From Moniliella sp. 'wahieum' (lineage: Eukaryota; Basidiomycota; Moniliellomycetes; Moniliellales; Moniliellaceae): 64,000 bases of DNA. How positions within the stretch are numbered: position 1 is the stretch's first letter; every line of letters starts with the position of its first letter. Shown here one piece after another: positions 45,676 to 58,620 of the stretch. The notes beneath the pieces were generated by a model. It searched no databases, was not told the DNA's origin, and saw nothing but the letters and a program-made list of their open reading frames with translations. The position numbers and the translations under genes were made by a program. The stretch lies in NCBI GenBank assembly GCA_003971905.1, contig RSEE01000014.1:620001-684000 (forward strand), given 5' to 3'.

Positions 45676-46101
45676 ATGGTGGAGGACGAGGATGGGAGGA
45701 GACAGAGGACGCAGCGCACCGACTACCGCGTGATGGGGCCTGGAGCACTCGGAGGATCAGGAATGGAGGTAGACCACACGCTGCGCGACACGGGATCACT
45801 GGCGGCGCACTGGAGCGCGTTCCGGAGGGTGGTGCATGAGAGCACCGCAACCCCCTTGGAACGCCGGGAGAAGGAGCTGCTTCGGATGCTTGAACAAGCA
45901 GAATGCGACAAGAACGCCAAGTACCTGGGACGCACTCAAGAGCCGTTTTTCCCCCTGGTTTTGACGACGCGAGGATACTACGGCACCAAGACGGCGGGCA
46001 AGTTGTTTGCGCATTGGAAGGAGTTGGCTACTAAGTCTCAGTGGAAATGGTTCCTCGCTCGGATGTCAACCACGTTCCTCCGTGTCCCACTCGCTTCCTA
46101 G
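45676..46101 (+). CDS. Unidentified short open frame, possible retroelement-related fragment
   Basis: A 142-codon frame with plausible amino-acid usage ends at 46101. It has a charged helical stretch (LERREKELLRMLEQAECDK) and then FFPLVLTTRGYYGTKTAGK. The last part loosely recalls the C-terminal segment that follows reverse transcriptase in some non-LTR (LINE) proteins, where a Phe-Pro-Phe/Leu-Thr-Thr-x-Gly pattern occurs. No reverse transcriptase motif is present in the window, so the assignment is weak. It could equally be a small host gene or a chance frame. About 360 bases of unremarkable DNA separate it from the 3' end of the SEC7 gene. Confidence 0.25.
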   Translation: MVEDEDGRRQRTQRTDYRVMGPGALGGSGMEVDHTLRDTGSLAAHWSAFRRVVHESTATPLERREKELLRMLEQAECDKNAKYLGRTQEPFFPLVLTTRGYYGTKTAGKLFAHWKELATKSQWKWFLARMSTTFLRVPLAS

Positions 46102-46461
46102 GGTACGGGACCGGATGGCGAGAGCCGGAGGGTCCTGATATCCTGGCGATCCCCCTGTGGTTCCTTGACCTTAGTGGCGCCCCCAAGTAACTAGTAACCC
46201 CCGCAAGATGAACGGTTAGGTTTAGACGTAGCGTTCCCCTGTCCCAGCCTTAAGCTTTGTCAATGAAATGGACGTGATCTAGGGATAATGATGTCTTCAC
46301 CCAAAAAATCATTTCTGTTCGCATGCTGGCGCCGCGTGACTTACGGGCCCGACACAGCCAGCCTACGTTCCACGATGGGGATATCTGAATGACTACAGCT
46401 CTCGAACTTCTCTGACAAACCCTTTTTGGACGATCGGAGCACACAAACAAAAGCATTGCGA

Positions 46462-49400
46462 TTACAAGTCCACAAGCAACTCCATATCGGCATCCCCATC
46501 GGCATCTTCGGTCTGGGCATTCAGCGCAGGGTCAATTGGGGGGACAGGCTGAACAGTGTCACTGGCGTCAGTGCCCGATCCAACCACACCGTTGGGCTCT
46601 TCAATGGTAGCAGCCCCGCCCTCAACCCCGACAGTTTGGGCAGCGTCTGAGTCTGAGACCGCCACCTCCACAACCTGCTGGTTGTCATCGAGAGTTGAGC
46701 GTGTCGTCCCTGTATCTCCCATTCTGTTGTTCCACCGCATCAGGCTCAGCGTCCTTCTCAATCGGAATATGCACGTTGTCCGGCTCAGTCGCAACCAGCT
46801 CTGCGTCAGAATCGGTCACGGCCGGCTCGGCGCTGGTATGGTTCGCGACAGACTCGGCATCTGTATCAGTCGCAACCGGCTGGTCGCCTTGTTTGACAGC
46901 AATCGGCTCGTCGCCTTGTTTGACAGCAATCGGCTCGTCGCCTTGTTTGACAGCAATCGGTTCGTCGCCTTGTTCGATAGTAACCAGCTCATGGCCTTGT
47001 TCGATAGGAACCGGCTTGTCGCCTTTTTGGGCAGCAACCGGCTCCTCACCTTCGACGGTAGCAACGGGCTCATCACCTTTTCCCATGGCAATGGGCTCGT
47101 CACCTTTTTCGGTAGCAACCGGCTCGTCACCTTTTACGGTAGCAACCAGCTCGTCACCTTTCACGACAGCAACCGGCTCGTTACCTTTCTCGATAACAAC
47201 GGGCTCGTCGCCGTTTTCGATAGCAACCGAATCGTCACCTTTCACGACAGCAACCGGCTCGTCACTTTTCTCGATAGTAACCGGCTCGTCATCTTTTTGG
47301 GTAGCAACCTCATCGTCACCTTTCTCGACAGCAATCGGTTCGTTGCCTTTCTCAATAGCAACCAGCTCTTCGCCCTCTTGGGTAGCAACCGGCTCGGCAT
47401 CTGCAGCCTTCTCGGCCTCCGCTGCGATAGGCTCAACGTCCTTGTCGACCGCACCGTGCTCTGCCATCTTCTCGTCGGGCACCGGTGGCTCTTCGTCTTG
47501 CTCGGCCGCCAGAGACACCTGCTTGGTCTCGGCCACAACAGATTCCTCAGTGGGCTCTGCCAGGTCCCGATCAACTGTCGTGGACGGGACAAGCGGATCG
47601 ACAGCCAAGGTGGTTGCCTCGTGGGTTTCAATTTCTTCCGCCACGGAGAGGGAAGTGCTTGGACCCTGAGCCACAGCCGATTCTCCTTCCAGCGCCTTGT
47701 CTGACCCAAGGGGGACCAGACCTGGGTGCAGAGGACTGGAGGTGTGGTCCATCTCCGTCGCCGGCGGATCGGGAGCAGCGGAGACTGAGCGGTCACCCGC
47801 CATCTCGGAGAGTTCGGGAGCATCAAAGACGTTCGTGGTGAATTCGATCGGGTCGGCATCAGAATGGGAGAATGCAGAGGGTTGACCGCTGGGAAAGGCA
47901 GATGTCTCGGAAGATTCGGGAACGGGGGAAAGAGGATAGCCACGCGCGGGCCAGGAAGTGGCGTCGGTCTGTGGCGGACAGAGGCCTGTGGCCAGGCCCA
48001 CCTTGTAAAAGAAGGCCCTGAGACTCAGTAATAGTTCGGGCGACAGGTCGGGCTTGATCAGTAGGTCAACCGCTGTGGGGTAGAACAAAGATGCGTAGTA
48101 AGTGAACGCGTGTCCTTCCTCTTTGATGCCTTTCCGCTCGCTTGGGACCGGAACCTTGTCGTTCATTGCCGCCAGTCCCAGGAAAATGTCGGTCACGACG
48201 GGCATCCAAGAGGCCATGTTACGCGACTGGGTTGCCGGATCAAGCAAAACGAAGTGCGAGGCAATCGATTGACCCAACGGGATGAAGCGCTCGAGTACTC
48301 GCGCTTGCGATGATACGTGCTCATCCCTTTCGTCCAGCAACATTCGCAACAAGAGGGACACCAACGTCGAGGCCGCCGTACTCTCTTGGCGAAGCAAATT
48401 AGGGAGTTGTCTCATGAATCCGAGTCTCCAAAGCGTCACACGAAGATCCTTGTCGCTGTTAAATCGCTTGGCGAAAGAATAACTCTCTTGCAGTGCCTCG
48501 AGCACTCGCAAGAGCTGGTCTGCTGGTATGCTGGTGTAAAAGTCGGCGTGCTGCAGTAGCTCTTGCAGTGTTTCAATCAAGAGTAGCTGCAAAACAGCGC
48601 ATGATGATTGCTTGAATACTTTGCGGCGCTCGGATGTCGTCAGAGGCTGGCTAATCTCCCCCGTCTGCTCTAGCCTGCGGGGAAGAGATGTAAGTTCCTC
48701 TTCCGCTGGTGAGGGAGAGCTTGTTGGTGGCGGGGCGATTAGCATCGGATCAAAGAGCTCTGATGGGGTGGTAGTGGCAAACAAGCGGATCACAGCATCG
48801 ACGATAAGGTTCCACTCGCTTTTGGTGAAGTGGACCACATTCTTCTCCAATAACAGCTGCAGGCTGCTTGTCCCGATTCGAGCTAGAGTATCATTCTCTT
48901 GACTGATGCACGACTCCAGAAGATCGAGGAGGGCGGGTAAATGGCGCTGGAGAGTAATAAAGTGACTGGTCCATAGTTCAATCAAGTTGCGAAGGGCTTG
49001 AACCATTGTTGTATTGAGCCAGACCGTGGGATCCTCTTGCAACGGCACCTGTTCACCACGGATCAGGCCAAACATGGCAAACAAGATGTCGTGCACTGTT
49101 GCATCCCAAAATGTAGACGTAAACTCGGGTGAGTACAGGGAGATAAGTTCAAAGAGTGAATCGAGAGCGACGCGACGGACCTCGAGGTCCACCGCGCTCA
49201 GTATCACTTCCAACAAAGAGTTGAACACAGGGAACCAGTAAGTGGCCTGGGCGTCCGGGCCGGTCAGGGCCGCCAACGCTTCGTCCCCCTCGTCCGCTGC
49301 TTCCGCGAGAGACGAGAGCGACGGTATCATGGATCGCAACAGTCCCACCGCTTGAAGTGAGACACGTTGAGATGGCGACTGGGCAAAGGTGGCGAGACAG

Positions 49401-52400
49401 GTGGTTAGGTCGGTGTAGCTGACTTGGACGACAGCAGCCAATTGATCGTCAAACAAGAGTTGGACCACATCGAACGCTTGCTGGGCGACCTTGTCTGTTG
49501 GTTTAAACTCAAGTGTCAGTCTTTCTATCCATTAGAGGCAGAACGGTCAAGATACGTACCCGAAGAGTCAGCAGCGGCGGCGGAAAGGATAGTAAAGATC
49601 GATGTCCAACCAGAGCGGATGTGATCCGAGCGAGCCTGAACCATTTGGACCAAGCAGTCGATAATCATCTCCCGTGTCTCGATCTCAGGAGAATGACGCA
49701 TAGCGTAGGCAAAGGGGCGAAGGAAGTCTTTTTGGAAAGCAAAGCCAGGAAGCTCTTCCTTCTCGAGGAACTTGGTAGCCAGTTGACGGAGAGAATCGAC
49801 GGCAAAATTGCTAATGGCAAGCTGGTTGGTGACGAGCACATTGTTGAAGTGTTCACCCAGGATGGCCCAAATCTGGGACCACTCCATGCGGATACGACCC
49901 ATGTTGTAGTATGATATCTCCACCAGCTTTTGCAGAGAGAAGAGCCGTGGGGATTCTGTCATCCCGCTCGATTGGATCTCTTCCCACGATACAGCACACA
50001 GGGCCTCGACAAAGTCCACGATCGCTGTGCCGGAAAGCCGGGGCGTTTGACTAAATACCTTGTCGGCTGCCACGGTCACCTCAGTGCTAGCACCGGCCTG
50101 GACCACATCCACCGCAGGAAGACGGGAAGGTTTGCTGCGCAGGTCCATATTGCTGCTGCTGAAGAGCGCCGCCAGTGCATGAGTATTGCTAAGCGGGTAG
50201 TTCTTGGAGGGCGATCGATTGGGCAAGCGCCGACCCAGGTCAGGAAGGTGGCTTTCATTCACTCCACCACTTATGAGCTGAAAACGTTCCAGTTGTGATA
50301 CGCCGGTCAGCACTTCTCTCCACGATGACTTGAGATAGTTTCCTTCCGTTAGAGCGATGCCAAGCAGGCATTTGATTGCCTCAATGTGCTTCGGCTGCAT
50401 CTCCGCCAAGTGTTGAGGAAGGTGAACTTGGCCAGGGTGGTAACAAAGGCGTTGCGTTCGAGCTCCAGATCAAAAAGGCACGATGTGTGAATAGCGTCCT
50501 TGAAGGCAGTAAGGCAGAGATGAACAATGACCAAATCACTTGTTTCCTGCATCGGGCCAGAGAGTCCAGCCAGGATCGGCATCCAAGCCACCTCGAACAT
50601 GGGCTTAACGTGATCCATGTGCGTTGCGGAGAAGAAGCGCTCCACTGCCGCGCGTTGCTCGGGGCCAACCCTGCGCCGGGCCCGTACCATGGAACGAAAG
50701 AGTGCCTCGGTCTTGGTGGCCATACCCTCCGATTGAGCTTCGTACGCCGCGCGCTGGGGTCCCGTCCCACCCCCGCGATGAACCCTGCAATGGCTGGTGC
50801 AGGGGATGGAGGCGCCACTTCGTCCCGCATCTTGATCTCGTTGGCGACAATGCTCTCGTAGACCTCGCGCTGGTAGTCTTCCGGGAGAGATTGGCCATCA
50901 TCAATGCCTTTATTGTTACGGATGAAATCTTGCAGCGACATGCGCTGCTTCACTTGGGGATTGTGGGCATCCGTGTTGAGGAGGATGATGGAATAAGCAA
51001 AGACATAGGCGGTGTCGGCGGTAGCAAAGACGCCCGGGTTGCCGAGCACGTAGCGCTCGGCAAATTTGAGCATGAACCGGTCGATCATTTGCGCCTCGCC
51101 GGGCAGACGGAATGTTTGGAGGTAACGGCGCAATGCCGTCAAAAAGTGGAAGTCTTTGAAGTTCATCAGGTCTACAAAAGCATGCATGGTGGCAATGTGA
51201 CTGGGATCACCCGAGCCAAGGTATTCGCCAATCCGGGCCTTGTTGAGTCCATCAGCATACAATAGGAACCGGGCGATGTCCTTGGGCTCGGCCGAGGGAA
51301 TAAACCGATTCTGGACCAGGAAAGCGATACCCCGTTTGGGTTTCTCGTTAAACATGCGGATTCCCTCCAGTAGCATTGTCTTCCGCGCTTTGGCTGACTC
51401 GAACCGGGACGGATCATCCTCCTGCTGAAGGGGATCGGGCGCGGGATAAGTGGAGAGGAAACCGCACTTGCCTCTACTGGGCTTTCCGGCTTTACTGCTG
51501 AATCGAGGCTGGCCCTCGGGGAAGAGGCAGACTCCTCCTCAATTGTGCTTCGGCTGGCCCATTGGACCAGGGAGTGGAGCACAGCAACCAAGCATTCGAG
51601 ACTTTGACGTTTGAGGTGGGCTTCGATCGGCATACTGACTTCCTCCGCCGTGTCCGTGTGGTGAGGCTGCAGACCAAGCGCTGCCAAGCCTGGTTCATCA
51701 CCCTTTTGGAGCGCCAACAAGGGAAGGGGCTCGGGAGGACCCAGCGACGTTCCTAGCTGGGTCTGACTGATCTTGGACACGATGTTGACCAAGCGCTCGT
51801 ACACATTCTCCAATGCGGCCCGGTCACAGTCGTAGTTGATGTACACCTCCACCAATGCCTGGGGATTTTGACACAGGCGGAGTAACACCGAAAGCAAGAT
51901 GGACTTTTGCGTTGCCGTGGATGTACGCATCTCGAGGATTGGCAGGAAAATTTCGTTGAAAAGGACCTCGAGCTCTTTCTGGAAGCGATGGAAGTAGGTC
52001 AGTCGATGCATAGAGAATCTCTAAACGACGCTCGGTGTAGGGAACGTACTTTGACAAAGGGGCGCAGACCTTCAAGTGTCAACCAAAAGATCTCAACCGC
52101 CAGTTGGAAGACTTGATTGACCGAACTAACCGCGTTGCGGCTGAGCGACAAGAAGATGTATTGTTTGACGGCATGGATGAAAGACGAATACTCTTCGTTC
52201 GTGTGCGAGCGGATCTTCACACTCGGACTGGCAAAGATCGCCATATGGTGTTTGAGGATGACATAAATCAAATGAAGTGATAAGATCTTGCTTCGCACCC
52301 CCTGGCTTTTGCTGTCGCGCTCGTCATCAGCACTTAAAGACTTCATGGAAAGTTTGCACAGCGTGCGCAACACAAGGAAAGCGTCCTTAATGTAAAGCTC

Positions 52401-54176
52401 TTGTAGGTCGATTCCAGCGCCAACCATAGAGGCTGGATCTCGCTACCAGCTTGAAAAGACTTGCGCGCCTCGAGAGCTTGAATCGTCGATGGTTCGTCAC
52501 CACTATCGGGCGCGAGGGTGGCACGAGATGCAGCTGGAGACAAGGAAGTTAAGGTGGGCCGCGGAGACGGAGGGGCTGTGGAGGTCGACGGCCCCGGAGA
52601 AATGCGGGAGAAGACATGGTGCACCATCTGAGTCAGGCTGGCTTGGGCCACCGCCTGGTTAGCCGTGATACGCGATGAGAGAAAAATGTTGTAGACGGTG
52701 CGAATGGCCTTGAGAAGGCCGCTTTGATGGATATGGCTCGTGCCACTGACCACCATCATGAGAAGGGCCTTGATAATCTGAAGCTCGGTCTGTGCATCCG
52801 ACGATTCGGTAAATGCGTCACACACCGTGTTCGTCACAATGTCCGCCAGGGATATCGGCGCCGACTGGCCGGCTGAAGCGTGGCGAACGGATCAGGTTCA
52901 GCAAAAAAGTCAAAAGAGATGAGCTTGCCAATACAGTCGATGGAAGCCGGGACAAGAACATGGCTGCCAGTCAAACAAGCAAGCCGAAGAGCTCTAAAAT
53001 AACTCGCGGATCAAGCTTCGTATTGGGAAATGCTGAAGCTGGGGAGTCATTGGTAGAAGTTGGGCAGAAGAGCCGGTGGGGGCAGCCGAATTGGCCTTCT
53101 GAGCCATAACCAATGCGTCATCAGAAGCTTTCTTGAGCTCTTCGTTCTTGCGTGCCTCCTTGCTCTTGTTGATTGTCTCCAGAGCTGTTACGACAAAGAC
53201 CAATGATCCACGGCTAAGGTTGGCATGTGACGGAGGGGCAGCGATGCTGACGGTAGATGTTGTCGAAACTGACTGAGAAAGGCCAGGGACACCATTAGAG
53301 GGAGGATGGCTTTCACCTGTAGTTTGACCGTTCGCTCCGCTGGCAGTAGGGGGCGGGAGATTTGCTTGTCAGCAGCCACATCCTTGCTTGCCTCCACTGG
53401 AACAACAGGGCCTTGGCCTCATGCACGACAACCTGTGGGGAGCACCTGGCACTTTGTTGGGCATATCGTCTGCCGCCTTTTCTTCACCAGGTTTGGTTGT
53501 CATTGAGATTGAATCGGGCGCTGGTGGTGCCTCAACAGGAGGTGCCTCGCTTTTCCCCACTTGCGTGTTGGCCGCTGGGGCGGAAGAGGAGGTACTTCAA
53601 CCGAAGGAGATGCGGGGCTTGAAATCAGCACCGTGGGGGTATCCCCTACCGGAGGGATTCCATCTTCCTTGCTTGGTTCGGGCCCTGGAGGAAGGTCATG
53701 TTCAGGCTCGCTCGAAGGAGGAGGCTCGATGGCAGGGTGTCCAAGGGGGCGGCGGGGGCCACGGTGGGGGCGGGTTCATCGGTCAAGTCCAACAGCGAGC
53801 CGGTGGTGGAGAGAGTCTGGCGCAGGTGTAGGAGCCGAGACGGGGACCAGATCAGGAGTGGTTTCCAGGCCAGATGCAGGCGCCGACGCAGAGGCAGGGG
53901 CGGGGACAGTGGGTGAGTCCAGCGCGGGGACGGGGCCGGAGGCGGCTGGGACGGAGTGGGATCGGCAGCCGGCTTGGCGGGAAGAGGGTGGCGTGGAGAC
54001 ACCGTCGGGACCAGGCGCAGGCGGCGGGTGGCCGTGCTCGGCGGCAGGCCCGGCGGTGGCGGAGTGCATGCGGGCAGGCGGGGGGCGCGGGGGGAGGTGG
54101 TGGTGGCAGCGCGCCGGCAGCTGGCTGGCCCAACCACCGGCCTGTCGCCAGCACAGCCGAGCGAGACGTGGAGCAT
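46462..54176 (-). CDS. SEC7: ARF guanine-nucleotide exchange factor, Sec7/BIG type
   Basis: A very large GEF that activates Arf1 at the trans-Golgi. In order from the N-terminus: a Pro/Ser-rich disordered region (54176-53400); the DCB part with ALETINKSKEARKNEELKK and SIDCIGKLISFDFF; the HUS region (52430-51560, with VYINYDCD near 51830); the Sec7 domain with catalytic Glu in RLPGEAQMIDRFM and AYSIILLNTDAHNPQVKQR (about 51110-50940); then HDS repeats through 48000, including GWTSIFTILSAAA. A 65-nt intron at 49495-49559 is clear. The C-terminus is exceptional: about 20 tandem 9-residue units (DEPVATEKG type), then an acidic tail ending DADMELLVDL at 46462. One-base shifts occur near 50410 and 50760 and in the DCB region. 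The start at 54176 is uncertain; the ATG at 53560 is an alternative. Confidence 0.9.
46860..47400 (-). repeat. 27-bp coding minisatellite, about 20 units
   Basis: Inside the SEC7 C-terminal coding region the DNA repeats every 27 bp, giving the 9-residue unit D-E-P-V/I-A-x-x-K/Q-G. Three consecutive units near 46900-46975 are almost identical at the DNA level; the others have drifted. The array keeps the reading frame throughout about 540 bp. This fits expansion by slippage with selection for an open, acidic, disordered tail. Confidence 0.85.
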
Positions 54177-54727
54177 GTCTCATGTCACCTCTTGGACACT
54201 TGCCGCCGCTTGGCTCCACGTCACGTGCCCGCTGCCGCTGCTGCCCCTCAAAAGCACCGCCTAACCCTAACGCCCACAGCCAGCCTGGCCGCTCACCCGC
54301 CCAACCGGAGCGCCACTGCCTCGCCTGCTGCCCCGCTCGCCTGCTGGCCTCGTCACCGGCACCCCAACTAAGCAGCCTACAGCAAAATGCTTTTCTACTC
54401 GACGCCACCTCCCTTCCTTCCTTGGCTCGGCTCAGCCCCGCCAGCTCATCCCCACCAGGGTTCAGTTCAACGTTCAACTCGTTCACGCCCAACAGGCGGA
54501 TGGATGTTGCCCAGCAACACCAACCCGACTACTGCACGAATGCAATCAATACTAGGATGCAAGTGGGGCAAGAGCAGGCCGGTCGCCAGAAACGAAATCA
54601 TGATACATCTGGGGCAAGAGAAACGGGCAGAAGGTGTGGGACGCAGCGCTAGTGAAACAAGCGAAACAGGGGCAACAGGGGCAAAGCAAGAACCGAGTCA
54701 TAGCACGTGTTGGGCAGCAGAGCATTA

Positions 54728-57700
54728 TTACTTCTTGTCGGGGGAAGAGGAGGTGGATGTTTGTTTCTGTCGGCCCTTGTCGACGGTCGAAGTGCGGTTG
54801 CGCTTGCGAATCACGTCCGACTTGAGCGACAGGGGTCGTACGACCCCATGCAATTTGTAGAACAGCCCACAGGCATTGCACAGCGGGTGCCCTTCGGGAG
54901 CGCGCCGCCATAGGGCGTCTTGGTCGTTGGCAGTTGGTACACGTCATTTGGTCCGCCCCTTCCTCCACGGCGGCTTTGCCTTTGCGCTCGGTGCGCGGCT
55001 TGGAACCCGGGGAGCACGGCGGTGCTTGGACACCACCGGCGCTGGCACCGGCGACGGCGTGGTCACCCCCGTGTTGGGCGTGCCAGGCTGAGACAACCCC
55101 CGCGCGGCCGAGTAGGCTGCTGACTCTTTCTCCCCTTCCGGCCAGATTCGCAACACTCAGCCTCGGGCTCCCATGAATAGAATCCGTCTCGTCGGGTTCA
55201 GCAAGCAATGTCCTCCCCACGCTTCCCCGGCCCAGAGTAGGAGTGATGTCCTTGGCACTGGGGTGATTGAGAAGGGAAGGATCGACCGTCCCCATCTCCG
55301 ACGGATCTGGGAGCGAATTCGACGAGGTCGTCTCAGCCGAGCCATGCTCTGGCGAAAGGAGAGAAAGCAGTGTCGAAGAGGAGTTGGCTTGCATTAACAC
55401 GCTCGTCAAGCTGGCCAGGTCCGGGACTGTGGCACCCTGTCCCGCGGATCGGCACACCAGAACGGGATCAGGGGTCCAGACGGCGTTGTCGCAGCCGTGT
55501 GGGCATCACTCGCTCCACTGCCACTAGGACTAGCGCGAGTGCTGGCACTGGTGGATTCCGTGCTAAACCCGCCGGTAGACGAGGCAGAAACGGGCATCGG
55601 TGGAAGCGGACCCGACTGGGTTGAGGTGGGCATAGCAACCGGCTGACTCACAGCGGTTGCGGAATAAGGGCGGCCAAAGCGATTGAGACCGGCGGCGATA
55701 CGCTGGTCAACAGTGGTGGGAAGATGCCGAAGGGGTCGAGCCGCCTTGTCGATGTGCGTTGTGGAGGCACTCAGGTCCTCGTCCAAATCCATATCGGCTC
55801 CGCGGGAACGCTTCCTTGTGCCGGACGCACGCGATTCCGAGGAGGGTTCGGTAAGACCGGGAGGGAAACATATTTCCCATAGCGTAACTCTGGGCACGCG
55901 CATGGTGTCCAGTCCCTACAACAGGAGATGTGACGGACTGTCTTGGCCAGACAGTGGCGTGTGTACCACAGAGGTTTGAGTAGGAGACGTGGCGGAGTAA
56001 AGACTGTGATCAAAACTAGTCTTTCGTACCAGACGCGGGAGAAAGTCCCAGTCAGGATCACGGTTGACCGGCGCCTCGGCAAAGTCATCTGGGTTGGCAC
56101 CAGGCACACTGGCCAACAGACGGGGGGGAGCACCGTATGCGACGGCTTCTCTTGATGCCGTCGATGAATCGCGGGGGTGGAACGAGGCAAAAGGCGCCAA
56201 GTTCTCAAACATACTTAGGTCCATCATCCCCATCTCTGTTGATGGGGTTTGTGCATTGTCATCCAAATGGAGGAGATTACCGGCAGTGCCTTGCCACGCA
56301 CCATCTCCATAAAAGGGGCTCCACCAGTGGGTGTAGTGGGGACGATAGGAGATGCAGTCGAGGTCCGGTGGGTTCGATCCCGGTCAGCGGAGATCGTATG
56401 TCGGCACGATTGACCTCCATCGCATCCTGACTACAGCTCGACGGAACTCGGCTCGAATGCGCTCTTGGCGTTTTCGGCGTTCCCATTCACCGTCAGATGA
56501 ATCGTCATCGTCATGTTCGTTGTCAAAACTGGACTCGGGCGCCTTAAAGCCTTCGTCAAACCCAGGGAATTGGCCAAAGGCAAGGGCAGTCGCCGCAGGA
56601 AGCGAAGCACTCATCATGTGGAGGTGCTGTGCGGGGTCGTGTCGTCGTTTCGCCGTAGTCTTTGTCGTGTCCAAGAGTGGCGGTGGAGTCCTTGACACCA
56701 CTGTACCAACGGCGACGAGAACGAGATCGTGCAAACCCGTCGACTGTACTGGTACAACGAGTGGACAGGGGTCCGATTGAGCGCGAACGGGAGCGGGTGG
56801 AGGACGCGTTGGCCCTGGGGAACAGACCAGTCTGATGATTGGGGCCCAGTGGGTCAGGGATGGGGGAAAGTGGGACGGGGGCGCTGGGCTTGCGGGCTTG
56901 TCTGACTCCGCATGCGACGAAGGCGGGGCCGGGGGGAAAGACAGTTCGGGCACGACGGGCTGGACCGGCGTCATGTGTGATGATGGCGCGAGCACGGGGG
57001 GAGTAACGCCCCGTGAGGAGCGGCGGCTGCGTCCGCGCGAGGGAGAACGGGACGTGTTGGAAGCACGCGCGGTTGAAGGAAAGGAAGTCATGTGCGACGT
57101 GGCTGGTGCTGACATAGGGGTGGCACCAGGCAGGTTGAAAGTGAATCCCTGCAGCCCAAGAGAGACGGTTGTGGCGTATCACGTTTGCGCAAGTTGAGGT
57201 TCATCAGCCGCCAGGTTAAATTCTAAAGGCAGCACGCCACCAAATTACAACAGTGAATTCGTCAGCGCTCCTGTCTAGCAGCGAAAGAGTAACACAGGGG
57301 GTATTCACTACACACCTCGATTCGCATGTTGTTGTCCGCCTCCAATGCCTTGGCCTGGATCATCCGGTAGATCGCCTGGGGAAGGGCTACGTTTCCTGGA
57401 CCGTCATCGGAGTTGCCAAACCGGCTGCAGCGACCAGGTCTGCCATTTCGCCTTGCTCGATGATGGTACGGAACGCAACCCAGTCAGGCTCACCTGTTGT
57501 TTTCGCCCCGGCCAACTTGGCAAGGGAGGCGAACCAGCCGTACAGGTCGGGGTCCTCCACCTCAGGCCTGGTTCCATTGGGCCCAAGTGGGGGTTGGCCA
57601 GAAGCCCGCCCAAGCCACCCGGGTAACGACAGGCTGCTGAGCGGGTTGGTCAACGGTGGGGGTGCGGTGGAGGCACTGGCTGAGCTGTGCACAGCCAGAG

Positions 57701-58620
57701 AAGGTGGTAACTGGGTCTGTTGCTGCTGAGCCTGCTGCACCACCTGGGCTTGCTGTGCGCGGCTAGCTAACAAGGCCACCATGGCGGCCATGTATTGTTT
57801 GTGCTGTTGCATAGCCGGGGTGAGGGGTACCTGGTTGGGGGCATGCCCGGCTGCAAGCCCAAAAATGGGTGAAACCCTGCAACCGCGTGAGGCGCAGTGG
57901 AAGTCGAGGGAGAGTGTGGACTGGGATTGACGCTGTTGAACAAGGCAGCAACTGAACCCCACACATTGTTGCTAGCCGCCAGGTTGGGCAACGACTGGGG
58001 GAAAGGAAACCCCTGGCCTGGGTGCTGCATTGGCGCTGAGGGTTGGCTCAAACTTGGGCCGATTGGGACAGGCATCGGTGCATGCAGGGGTGTCACGGGC
58101 GCAGTATGGGACGACCCCATATGGAAGGTGGGAGGCTGGCCCGCCATCAAGGCATGGAATGGAACAGACGTGGTGTGCCTGCTTCGGAAGCCTCAGCAGG
58201 GTCTGTTCCGACGATGGGGGAAGTTGCAGCTCTGCCTGTTCGGGCGTAGAATCGAGGCCAACGTCAGTGTCGAGCAGGTCGGAAAAGGACATGGTGCCAA
58301 ACACATCTTCATCCGCCTGCGCATGGGCGGATGGAGGTGAGGCAGACGAGGGCGTCGCGTCAGAACCGGAAGGGATGGAAGGCGCCGCCATGCGCAGCGC
58401 GAAGGGCGGCAGCTTGGTGCATGGCACGCTCAGAGAGCTGACGCTTGGACGCAGTCGACAGTCGAGAGCGGGAGCGAGGGGGGGGTACCGCTGGAGCGGG
58501 GTCCGCGGGCGTGGAAGAGGAGGATGCAGAACCGGAAGCGGGTGCTGCCGCCAAGGCAGATGGGGACAGAGAGACGGACGCGGAGGCAGAGATAGATGAG
58601 TTCTCCAGGCCAGCGCCCAT
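54728..58620 (-). CDS. areA: GATA-type nitrogen regulator, AreA/Nit2 family
   Basis: A nuclear activator of nitrogen catabolism. Three family hallmarks are visible. The first is the N-terminal AreA motif: [20 protein letters not shown] joined across a 93-nt intron (57223-57315) to [14 protein letters not shown]. The second is [11 protein letters not shown] (about 56020), equal to the Are[13 protein letters not shown] box. The third is a C-terminal GATA finger, CTNCQ...LWRR, then [17 protein letters not shown] and [17 protein letters not shown] (about 54945-54800), consistent with C-x2-C-x17-C-x2-C. The stop is TAA at 54728-54730 after SPDKK. Long Ser/Pro/Gln-rich activation regions fill the rest, including a poly-Gln stretch near 57730. 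Two one-base losses lie within the finger (CCC and A runs, about 54912-54932) and others elsewhere. The start may be the ATG at 58620 or 58391. The usual AreA C-terminal repressor-binding site was not seen. Confidence 0.9.

Noticed and set aside
46556-47704. 382-codon plus-strand open frame with LVALFDSNR-like repeats
   Set aside because: It is the exact antisense shadow of the 27-bp SEC7 minisatellite; the repeat keeps every frame open.
56355-56395. GGTTCGATCCC, a tRNA T-loop-like sequence
   Set aside because: The flanking bases do not form a T-stem, no anticodon or acceptor arm fits, and it lies inside areA coding sequence.
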